NCBI GenBank assembly: GCA_002368575.1
Contig: DFEA01000065.1
Span: 1 to 6,919 of the forward strand
Reading direction: 5' to 3'
Source: Lachnospiraceae bacterium UBA3814
Lineage (GTDB): Bacteria; Bacillota; Clostridia; Lachnospirales; Lachnospiraceae
Length of the DNA: 6,919 bases
Shown: positions 1-5,480 of the stretch, one piece after another
Layout: every line of letters begins with the position of its first letter
How positions within the stretch are numbered: the first letter of the stretch is position 1
The notes under the pieces: model-generated
What the model saw: the letters and a program-made list of their open reading frames with translations, nothing else
Databases searched by the model: none
What the model was told of the DNA's origin: nothing
Program-made: the position numbers and the translations under genes

Positions 1-10
1 AAGCGATTGC

Positions 11-78
11 CCTGTTCTGCGCCGCGGGCGGCTTGAACCTTCTCATAAGGTACATTATACCATGAGGTTCGGGACAGG
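11..78 (+). other. Imperfect branched inverted-repeat structure of unknown role
   Basis: The segment can fold as an outer stem (11-18 with 71-78, eight pairs including two G-U) enclosing a short GC hairpin (21-24 with 29-32, GCCG/CGGC) and a longer arm. That arm pairs GAACC (35-39) with GGTTC (66-70), then TCAT (43-46) with ATGA (62-65), then GGTA (49-52) with TACC (58-61) around a 5-nt loop, with small bulges on the 5' side. No open reading frame or recognised RNA family was seen here. It could be the tail of an RNA gene or terminator of an upstream unit, or a palindromic repeat. It lies upstream of the proposed tig promoter, so it is probably not part of that transcript. The pairing is seen directly; any function is a guess. 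Confidence 0.3.
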
Positions 79-118
79 TGATAAAATCAAACTTTTTCTG
101 GTTTTTTTCAGGCTCCTG

Positions 119-127
119 TGATACAAT
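119..127 (+). promoter_or_regulatory. Probable extended -10 promoter for tig-clpP-clpX
   Basis: TG-A-TACAAT (TG at 119-120, hexamer TACAAT at 122-127) matches the extended -10 form TGnTATAAT with one mismatch in the hexamer. The region 17 bp upstream (99-104, TGGTTT) is a poor -35 box, which an extended -10 can tolerate. Transcription would start near 134, giving a 5' leader of roughly 150 nt before the tig start. A near-copy, TGATAAAATCA, lies at 79-89 and is a weaker alternative. No CIRCE inverted repeat or CtsR-type heptad was recognised between 1 and 283, so no heat-shock operator is claimed. Confidence 0.4.
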
Positions 128-267
128 CATTCGGGTATTGTGAACAGGGACCGTAAATATGCTGCGCAAAACGGCCGGGGCCTTGGGGCCTGGGCAAAGA
201 GTGCGCATATCGGGACCGAACGTGAGGCAGCAGGGGCTGCATGGCTGAAACAAAAGAATAATAGTAC

Positions 268-275
268 GGAGGAAG
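268..275 (+). promoter_or_regulatory. Shine-Dalgarno site that sets the tig start
   Basis: GGAGGAAG at 268-275 contains a GGAGG-like core 8-10 nt before the ATG at 284. It supports starting trigger factor at 284 and not at the in-frame GTG at 140. The GTG start would add 48 residues that do not resemble the trigger factor N-terminus. Confidence 0.85.
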
Positions 276-283
276 ACCTGTAT

Positions 284-1573
284 ATGAGTTTGAAGGTGGA
301 GAATTTAGAGCATAATATGGCGAAGCTTACTGTCGAGCTGCCCGCACAGGATCTCGAGAAGGCGTTGGAAAGCTCTTATCATAAAAACAGAAAGAAGATA
401 AACATTCCCGGTTTTCGTAAGGGAAAGGCTCCCAGATTCATGATCGAAAGAATGTACGGACCGGAGATCTTCTATAACGATGCTGCGGATGAGCTGATAA
501 ACAGCGGACTCCGTGCGGAGGTATACGGAAACGAGGAGCTTAAGATAGTATCAAGGCCTCAGGTAGAGGTTACACAGATAGAAAAGGGCGAGCCGTTCAT
601 CTTTACTGCGGTGGTCGCACTGAAGCCTGAGATAGAGCTCGGAAAATACAAGGGTGTGAAGGTAGAGAAGATAAGCACCGAGGTTACTGAAGAGGATGTT
701 GACAAGGAGATCGAGAATGAGCGTGAAAGAAATGCCCGCACGGTCTCTGTCGAGGACAGGCCGGTAAAGAGCGGTGATATCACGATAATAGACTTTGAAG
801 GCTTTATTGACGGAGAGCCCTTTGAGGGTGGAAAGGGTGAGAATTATTCTCTTACCATAGGCTCCGGCTCCTTTATCCCCGGCTTTGAGGATCAGCTTAT
901 CGGAGCTGAGATAAACGAGGAAAAGGAGATAAAGGTGACCTTCCCCGAGGATTATAACGCGGAGCAGCTTGCGGGCAAGGAAGCGGTGTTTAAGGTGATC
1001 ATCCATGAGATAAAGGAAAAGGAGCTGCCTGAGCTTGACGATGAGTTTGCGGAGGAGGTATCCGAATACGAGACCCTCAGCGAATACAGGGATTCTCTCA
1101 AGGAAAAGCTCAAAGAGCAGAAGGAGAAGGCGGCAAGGGCTCAGAAGGAGGATAAGCTTCTTGAAGCCATAGTAAAGGATTCCAATATGGATATTCCCGA
1201 CGCGATGGTTGAGGAGCAGGCCGCAAGGATGGCTGATGACTATGCCAACAGACTGCAGCTTCAGGGGCTTACCCTGGATCAGTATTTTATGTTCACAGGC
1301 CTCAATATGGATAAATTTATCGAGCAGATGAAGCCCAACGCGCTGAAGAGGATACAGACCTCTCTGGTGATCGAGAAGGTGACGGAGCTTGAGGGCTTTA
1401 CCGTGACCGATGAGGAATATGAGGATGAGATAAAGCAGATGGCCGACGAGTATAAGATGAGCCTTGACAGCTTTAAGGATATGCTGGATGAGAACAGCAG
1501 AGGTCCGATAGAGGATGATATAAAGGTTAAGAAGGCGATCGACCTTATAATCGATTCCGCTATAGAAGAATAA
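284..1573 (+). CDS. tig: Trigger factor, ribosome-associated chaperone and peptidyl-prolyl isomerase
   Basis: This 429-residue protein has the usual length and three-part layout of trigger factor. The N-terminal ribosome-binding domain carries the signature GFRKGKAP at residues 43-50, the loop that docks near the nascent-chain exit of the 50S subunit. An FKBP-type prolyl isomerase domain runs from about 160 to 245 (IDFEGFIDGEPFEGG, then a GSFIPGFEDQLIG segment near 195-207). A long, charged, helical C-terminal chaperone domain follows (about 250-429). The family shields nascent chains in the cytosol and assists early folding. The start at 284 was chosen for its Shine-Dalgarno and because MSLKVENLEHNMAKLTVELP begins like typical family members. 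It is first in the operon; clpP follows after 15 nt. No damage is visible. Confidence 0.97.
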   Translation: MSLKVENLEHNMAKLTVELPAQDLEKALESSYHKNRKKINIPGFRKGKAPRFMIERMYGPEIFYNDAADELINSGLRAEVYGNEELKIVSRPQVEVTQIEKGEPFIFTAVVALKPEIELGKYKGVKVEKISTEVTEEDVDKEIENERERNARTVSVEDRPVKSGDITIIDFEGFIDGEPFEGGKGENYSLTIGSGSFIPGFEDQLIGAEINEEKEIKVTFPEDYNAEQLAGKEAVFKVIIHEIKEKELPELDDEFAEEVSEYETLSEYRDSLKEKLKEQKEKAARAQKEDKLLEAIVKDSNMDIPDAMVEEQAARMADDYANRLQLQGLTLDQYFMFTGLNMDKFIEQMKPNALKRIQTSLVIEKVTELEGFTVTDEEYEDEIKQMADEYKMSLDSFKDMLDENSRGPIEDDIKVKKAIDLIIDSAIEE

Positions 1574-1588
1574 AATAAGGAGAAAAAA

Positions 1589-2173
1589 ATGAGTTTAGTA
1601 CCTGTTGTTGTAGAGCAGACGAGCAGAGGAGAAAGATCCTATGACATTTTCTCCAGGCTCCTGAAGGAACGGATAGTATTCCTCAGCGAGGAGGTAAATC
1701 CGGTAACCTCTAGTCTTGTGGTCGCCCAGATGATGTTTCTGGAGGCGGAGGATCCCGAAAAGGATATTCACTTCTATATCAATTCTCCGGGAGGATCGGT
1801 GACCGACGGCTATGCTATCTATGACACAATGCATTATGTAAAATGTGACGTGGCCACATATTGCATGGGAATGGCTGCAAGCATGGGAGCGTTCCTGCTT
1901 GCGGGCGGGCAGAAGGGGAAAAGGTTTGCGCTCCCCAATGCCGAGGTTATGATTCATCAGCCTCTCGGCGGTGCCAAGGGTCAGGCTACGGAGATCGAGA
2001 TCGCGGCAAAGCAGATCCTGCGTACAAAACAGAATTTAAACAGGATCCTTTCGGAGAATACCGGAAGGCCTATTGAGGAAATAGCGCGGGATACCGAGAG
2101 AGATAACTGGATGACTGCACAAGAGGCTCTCGAATATGGTCTCATCGACAGAATAATAGAGAGCAGGGAATGA
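1589..2173 (+). CDS. clpP: ATP-dependent Clp protease proteolytic subunit ClpP
   Basis: A 194-residue serine peptidase of family S14, the normal length for ClpP. The catalytic triad is visible: Ser98 in GMAASMGAF, His123 in EVMIHQPLGG, and Asp172 in TERDNWM. The oxyanion/substrate-strand motif YINSPGGSV lies at 63-71 and the handle-helix segment GQATEIEIAAKQIL at 131-144. ClpP assembles into two stacked heptamers that cut unfolded chains fed by a Clp ATPase, here presumably the ClpX encoded next. The first residues (MSLVPVVVEQTSRGERSYDI) form the axial-loop/propeptide region typical of bacterial ClpP. AAGGAG at 1577-1582 lies 6 nt before the ATG. It sits 15 nt after tig and 7 nt before clpX, so co-transcription is very likely. 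Confidence 0.98.
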   Translation: MSLVPVVVEQTSRGERSYDIFSRLLKERIVFLSEEVNPVTSSLVVAQMMFLEAEDPEKDIHFYINSPGGSVTDGYAIYDTMHYVKCDVATYCMGMAASMGAFLLAGGQKGKRFALPNAEVMIHQPLGGAKGQATEIEIAAKQILRTKQNLNRILSENTGRPIEEIARDTERDNWMTAQEALEYGLIDRIIESRE

Positions 2174-2180
2174 GGAAGTT

Positions 2181-3464
2181 ATGGCTGGTAGAAAGGACAA
2201 AGACGAGACGATATGCTGCTCGTTCTGCGGAAAGTCGCAGGAATATGCAAGAAAGCTGATTTCGGGTCCGAACGGGGTGTATATCTGTGACGAATGTATA
2301 GAGATCTGCGCGGATATACTGGAGGATGAGTTTTATGATGAGGACGGAAAGAAGAGTCCTTCATCCGGGGAATTTCAGATAAATCTCTTAAAGCCCCAGG
2401 AGATAAAGAGCTTTCTTGATGAAAACGTGATAGGACAGGAGGAAGCAAAGAAGGTTCTGTCGGTTGCGGTCTATAATCATTATAAAAGAGTTACCAGGCA
2501 GGCAAAGAAGCGTCTGAAAAGTGATATTGAGCTGCAGAAGAGCAATATCATCATGCTTGGTCCTACAGGCTCCGGAAAAACCCTTCTTGCCCAGACCCTG
2601 GCAAAGATCATAAACGTGCCGTTCGCCATAGCGGACGCTACTACCCTGACGGAAGCGGGATATGTGGGTGAGGATGTGGAGAATATCCTTCTGAAGCTCA
2701 TTCAGGCTGCCGATTATGACGTCGAAAGGGCTCAGCTCGGCATAATCTACATTGACGAGATAGATAAGATCACTAAAAAATCCGAGAATGTTTCGATAAC
2801 CAGAGATGTATCAGGAGAAGGAGTCCAGCAGGCTCTGCTCAAGATAATAGAGGGTACGAATGCTTCGGTGCCTCCCCAGGGAGGAAGAAAGCATCCTCAG
2901 CAGACCCTGATACAGATCGATACGACTAATATCCTGTTTATATGCGGCGGTGCCTTTGACGGACTGGAAAAAATCGTCGAGACGAGGCTTGACAGGAAGT
3001 CAATAGGCTTTAACGCCGAGATCAAGGTCAAGAACGAAACAGAGATGAGCGAGCTGTTAAGGCAGGTTCAGCCCGAGGATCTCATTAAGTTCGGTCTGAT
3101 CCCCGAGTTTGTGGGAAGAGTTCCTATCGGGGTATCCCTGGAGGGGCTTGACGAGGAAGCACTTGTAAGGATACTCACGGAACCGAGAAATGCCATAGTA
3201 AAGCAGTATAAGGTGCTTTTTGAGCTGGACGGCGTAAGGCTCAGCTTCGAGGATGAGGCCATAAAGGAGATCGCAAGGCTTGCATATAAGCGTAAGACCG
3301 GAGCCAGGGGACTTAGATCCATAATGGAGAGTATAATGACGGATGTTATGTTTGAGATTCCCTCCGATGATACGATAGTTTCCGTTGTGATCACGAAGGC
3401 ATGTGTTGACGGCACCTCATCCCCGCTTATCACGCGCCGCGGGGATCTTAAAAAAGCAGAATAA
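2181..3464 (+). CDS. clpX: ClpX, AAA+ unfoldase of the ClpXP protease
   Basis: This 427-residue protein has all ClpX landmarks. The N-terminal zinc-binding dimerisation domain uses Cys13, Cys16, Cys36 and Cys39 (CxxC-x19-CxxC). The AAA+ module has Walker A GPTGSGKT (127-134), pore loop GYVG (160-163), Walker B IIYIDEID (188-195), an RKH pore element (236-238), the ClpP-docking IGF tripeptide (275-277), a probable arginine finger Arg313 in EFVGRVP, and sensor-2 GARGLR (374-379). It uses ATP to unfold substrates and thread them into ClpP. GAGGAAG at 2172-2178, overlapping the clpP stop codon, is the ribosome-binding site, so translation of the two genes is probably coupled. Cys12 beside the zinc ligand Cys13 is an extra cysteine of unknown meaning. 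The gene ends 12 nt before the first hairpin of the downstream non-coding region. Confidence 0.98.
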   Translation: MAGRKDKDETICCSFCGKSQEYARKLISGPNGVYICDECIEICADILEDEFYDEDGKKSPSSGEFQINLLKPQEIKSFLDENVIGQEEAKKVLSVAVYNHYKRVTRQAKKRLKSDIELQKSNIIMLGPTGSGKTLLAQTLAKIINVPFAIADATTLTEAGYVGEDVENILLKLIQAADYDVERAQLGIIYIDEIDKITKKSENVSITRDVSGEGVQQALLKIIEGTNASVPPQGGRKHPQQTLIQIDTTNILFICGGAFDGLEKIVETRLDRKSIGFNAEIKVKNETEMSELLRQVQPEDLIKFGLIPEFVGRVPIGVSLEGLDEEALVRILTEPRNAIVKQYKVLFELDGVRLSFEDEAIKEIARLAYKRKTGARGLRSIMESIMTDVMFEIPSDDTIVSVVITKACVDGTSSPLITRRGDLKKAE

Positions 3465-3471
3465 CAGATGA

Positions 3472-3509
3472 AATCAAGCGAACTGAAGTTCGCTCCTAAG
3501 CATCGATTT
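3472..3509 (+). repeat. Hairpin repeat unit 1
   Basis: A 38-nt unit beginning AATC, then a perfect 7-bp hairpin (AGCGAAC at 3477-3483, loop TGAA, GTTCGCT at 3488-3494), then CCTAAGCAT and ending CGATTT. It shares its order and several blocks with unit 2 at 3549-3588: AATC start, AAC-loop-GTT core with a YGAA loop, CCTAA spacer and CGATTT end. The flanks AAATC (3471-3475) and GATTT (3505-3509) are inverted copies of each other. The unit starts only 7 nt after the clpX stop. Confidence 0.65.
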
Positions 3510-3618
3510 GCACATAAAGCGGAAATGGTTCGTCCGGCTTGCCGGACGAATCGGCACAAACCGAAGTTTGTGCCTAAACGCACGATTTCATGAATGAAAT
3601 CGGCGTGTAAATCGATGC
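3477..3618 (+). other. Hairpin-rich, multi-branched non-coding region after clpX
   Basis: Four perfect or near-perfect hairpins are packed here: 3477-3494 (7 bp, loop TGAA); 3527-3552 (11 bp with one G-U, loop CTTG); 3553-3574 (9 bp, loop CGAA), which directly abuts the previous one; and 3583-3602 (8 bp, loop TGAA). In addition 3500-3513 pairs with 3605-3618 over 14 bp with a single G-U (GCATCGATTT against AAATCGATGC plus four more pairs), closing a multi-branched loop around the last three hairpins. No protein is apparent. It could be a structured RNA, an mRNA 3'-end stabiliser or a cluster of REP/MITE-like palindromes. The pairing is seen directly; the role is not known, and I do not recognise a named family. 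Confidence 0.6.
3549..3588 (+). repeat. Hairpin repeat unit 2
   Basis: A 40-nt degenerate copy of the unit at 3472-3509, with a start-to-start distance of 77 nt. It has AATC, a perfect 9-bp hairpin (GGCACAAAC at 3553-3561, loop CGAA, GTTTGTGCC at 3566-3574), then TAAACGCA and CGATTT. Three differences between the two stems in the loop-proximal seven pairs are matched by complementary changes in the other arm, so the pairing itself is preserved. Read on the opposite strand the loop becomes C(UUCG)G, a classic very stable RNA tetraloop, so the functional orientation may be the minus strand. Confidence 0.65.
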
Positions 3619-3622
3619 AGCT

Positions 3623-3649
3623 ACGCCGCCGTGAAAATGGCGGCGTTTT
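3623..3649 (+). terminator. Probable Rho-independent terminator of tig-clpP-clpX
   Basis: ACGCCGCC (3623-3630) pairs perfectly with GGCGGCGT (3639-3646) around an A-rich 8-nt loop, followed by a short T run (TTTT at 3646-3649) and, after GGGA, another TTTT at 3654-3657. The GC-rich stem plus T tract fits an intrinsic terminator on the + strand; on the minus strand no T tract follows. The short T run makes it moderate in strength, so readthrough into engB is plausible. The stem ends only 13 nt before the engB Shine-Dalgarno, which is unusually close. Confidence 0.6.
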
Positions 3650-3659
3650 GGGATTTTAC

Positions 3660-3663
3660 AGGA
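3660..3663 (+). promoter_or_regulatory. Shine-Dalgarno site that sets the engB start
   Basis: AGGA at 3660-3663 lies 5 nt before the ATG at 3669. It supports that start over the in-frame ATG at 3594. The upstream ATG sits inside a hairpin loop and would make the reading frame run through the terminator stem. Confidence 0.65.
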
Positions 3664-3668
3664 AAGCC

Positions 3669-4262
3669 ATGAAGATCAGGGAAGCAAGTCTTGAGAGGGT
3701 CTGCGGGGTCACAAGCAGCCTGCCGGATAACAGGTATCCCGAGATAGCCTTTGCCGGAAAGAGCAATGTGGGGAAATCCTCGCTGATAAACGCTCTGATG
3801 AACAGGAAGTCACTGGCCAGAACCTCTGCCCAGCCGGGAAAGACCCAGACGATCAATTTCTACAATATTAATAATGAGCTTTATTTTGTTGACCTTCCCG
3901 GTTACGGATACGCAAAGGTTTCAAAAGGCCTGCGGGAGGAATGGGGAAGGATGACAGAGCGTTATCTGAATAAGTCAAAAATGCTCAGAGCGGTTTTCCT
4001 TCTGCTTGATATAAGGCATGAGGTCTCTGATAATGACAGGCTTATGTATTCACTCATTACCTCGGCCGGGTTTGAACCGGTCATAGTGGCAACCAAATCA
4101 GATAAGATAAAAAGAAGCCGGATCGATAAGCAGATAAAGCTGTTAAGGAGCGGCCTTAGCCTTTTGACCGAACAGGTCATCATTCCCTTTTCCGCCGAGT
4201 CAAGATTCGGAAGAGAAGAGCTATATGAAGAAATCGACAAAATACTTAAGGATCACGATTAA
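3669..4262 (+). CDS. engB: Ribosome biogenesis GTP-binding protein EngB (YsxC/YihA)
   Basis: With the start at 3669 this is a 197-residue protein, the usual size for EngB. All G motifs of the TrmE-Era-EngA-EngB-Septin-like GTPases are present: G1 GKSNVGKSS (30-38), G2 in PGKTQTINF (56-64), G3 DLPGYGYAK (75-83, a typical EngB form), G4 TKSD (142-145) and G5 FSA (174-176). The family binds GTP and assists late assembly of the 50S ribosomal subunit in the cytoplasm, and is usually essential. The open frame extends up to 3594, but the extra 25 residues are encoded by hairpin and terminator sequence and are rejected. No promoter is visible between the terminator and the start, so expression may depend on readthrough from clpX or a promoter hidden in the hairpin region. 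The 3' end overlaps the next gene by 38 nt. Confidence 0.96.
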   Translation: MKIREASLERVCGVTSSLPDNRYPEIAFAGKSNVGKSSLINALMNRKSLARTSAQPGKTQTINFYNINNELYFVDLPGYGYAKVSKGLREEWGRMTERYLNKSKMLRAVFLLLDIRHEVSDNDRLMYSLITSAGFEPVIVATKSDKIKRSRIDKQIKLLRSGLSLLTEQVIIPFSAESRFGREELYEEIDKILKDHD

Positions 4263-5415
4263 CATCCTGCTCATGGTTTTCATCATAGTATTCTTTTTAT
4301 GGATACTTCCGGGGATAATCGTTTACTTTATGCCCTTCGTGGTAGCGGGGATAATCGCGCTTATCGCAAATCCGCTTGTAAGGTTCATGGAAAAAAAGGT
4401 AAGGATCAAAAGGCGTATCGGCTCCGTGATGCTGATAATACTTGTGATAGCCCTTGTTGTAACGGTATTGTATTTCCTGGCTTATAACCTTATCATACAG
4501 CTTCTTGGCTTTATACAGGCGGCCCCCGAGATATGGGAATCGACGATAAATGCGATCAGGGGCTTTGCCAATGAGCTCAGGAGCTATTTAAACAGGCTTC
4601 CGCTTCCCGTGCAGGAGTGGTCCGATACAATTCTTGACAATGCTTCGGTAAACATCAGCGAATGGCTCACAAAAACCACCGCGCTTACAACCGTCGCACA
4701 GGAGAGCTCAGAACGCGGAAGCAATATCGCCTATACGGTGGTAAACATAATCATGGGAATACTGGCCTCATATTTTTTCCTTGCGGAGAAGGATTATGTG
4801 ACCGGTCTTCTGGAAAAGTATTTGCCGGAACGTTTTCTCAGGAGATGGGAGCTTGTATTTGATACGCTTAAAAATGCGGTAGGCGGATATTTTCTTGCGC
4901 AGCTCAAGATCATGGTGGTGGTATATATCGAGCTTTTCGTCGGTCTGCTGATCCTTAAGGTAAAGTATTCCTTTCTTATTGCCTTCCTGATAGCCCTTCT
5001 TGACTTTCTGCCGTTTTTCGGGACGGGAGCGGTAATGATCCCCTGGGCAGTTATAAGGCTTATCGAGCAGGACTACAGTATGTTTGTGGGTCTTCTTATA
5101 GTATGGGCCCTGGGTCAGGCACTGAGACAGCTGATACAGCCCAAGCTCCTTGGCGATTCCGTCGGACTTGAACCGCTTCCTACCCTCTTCTTTTTGTATA
5201 TCGGCTTCAGAATGGGGGGCGCCTTCGGACTTATCATAGCCGTGCCGCTTGGAATGGTGCTTATAAATCTGTATAAGGCGGGCGTATTCAGCAATTTCAA
5301 ATACAGCCTGATACTTCTGTTCAGAGGAATAGAAAAAATGAGAAGGTTCAGCCCCGAGGAACTGAGGCTTGAGGGGATCGATCCCGATGATGCACAGAAG
5401 AATATACGGAAATAA
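4225..5415 (+). CDS. AI-2E family transporter, YtvI-like integral membrane protein
   Basis: A 396-residue polytopic membrane protein of the AI-2E (PerM/YtvI) family. Hydrophobic spans are seen near residues 11-30, 31-50, 66-92, 168-187, 221-245, 248-278, 284-300 and 317-350, with a more polar stretch at about 100-165 between the third and fourth. The family-typical C-terminal half is clear: LDFLPFFGTGAVMIPWAVI (259-277), then RQLIQPKLLGDSVGLEPLPT (301-320) and a GG-AFGLIIAVPLG segment (331-343). Members include autoinducer-2 exporters, Na+/H+-linked transporters and sporulation protein YtvI; the substrate cannot be told from sequence. The start at 4225, inside engB, is preferred because the next ATG (4273) would remove part of the first membrane span; a purine-rich GGAAGAGAAGAG precedes it. 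A charged tail (371-396) is probably cytoplasmic. Confidence 0.88.
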   Translation: MKKSTKYLRITINILLMVFIIVFFLWILPGIIVYFMPFVVAGIIALIANPLVRFMEKKVRIKRRIGSVMLIILVIALVVTVLYFLAYNLIIQLLGFIQAAPEIWESTINAIRGFANELRSYLNRLPLPVQEWSDTILDNASVNISEWLTKTTALTTVAQESSERGSNIAYTVVNIIMGILASYFFLAEKDYVTGLLEKYLPERFLRRWELVFDTLKNAVGGYFLAQLKIMVVVYIELFVGLLILKVKYSFLIAFLIALLDFLPFFGTGAVMIPWAVIRLIEQDYSMFVGLLIVWALGQALRQLIQPKLLGDSVGLEPLPTLFFLYIGFRMGGAFGLIIAVPLGMVLINLYKAGVFSNFKYSLILLFRGIEKMRRFSPEELRLEGIDPDDAQKNIRK

Positions 5416-5480
5416 ACCGTAGGGATGTATGTCCTGCGACCTTTTGGCAGCAGTCAGACCGGGGCAGATGGAGTAGAAGG

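Noticed and set aside
170..195. G-quadruplex in the tig leader
   Set aside because: The G runs are of uneven length, the first has only two or four Gs interrupted by CC, and the segment could equally form GGCC hairpins; too weak to call.
140..283. 48-residue N-terminal extension of trigger factor from a GTG at 140
   Set aside because: No good Shine-Dalgarno precedes it, the added residues do not resemble the family N-terminus, and a strong site sits before ATG 284.
1..283. CtsR or HrcA (CIRCE) heat-shock operator before the Clp operon
   Set aside because: I looked for the CIRCE inverted repeat and the CtsR GGTCAAA heptads and found no convincing match.
551..1006. Minus-strand open frame of 151 codons inside tig
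   Set aside because: It lies wholly within a clearly conserved gene on the other strand, and its product shows no recognisable motif.
3068..3583. Minus-strand open frame running from the hairpin region into clpX
   Set aside because: It is a mirror of clpX plus repeat sequence, with no motif; Ser-rich low-complexity product.
3468..3618. CRISPR array
   Set aside because: Only two degenerate units of unequal length with an irregular spacer, no identical repeats and no cas genes.
3594..3668. 25-residue N-terminal extension of EngB from ATG 3594
   Set aside because: The extension is translated from hairpin and terminator sequence, no ribosome-binding site precedes it, and the start at 3669 gives the normal EngB length.
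5416..5480. Terminator or promoter between the AI-2E-family and CDF genes
   Set aside because: No stem followed by a T tract and no convincing -35/-10 pair; treated as an ordinary within-operon gap.
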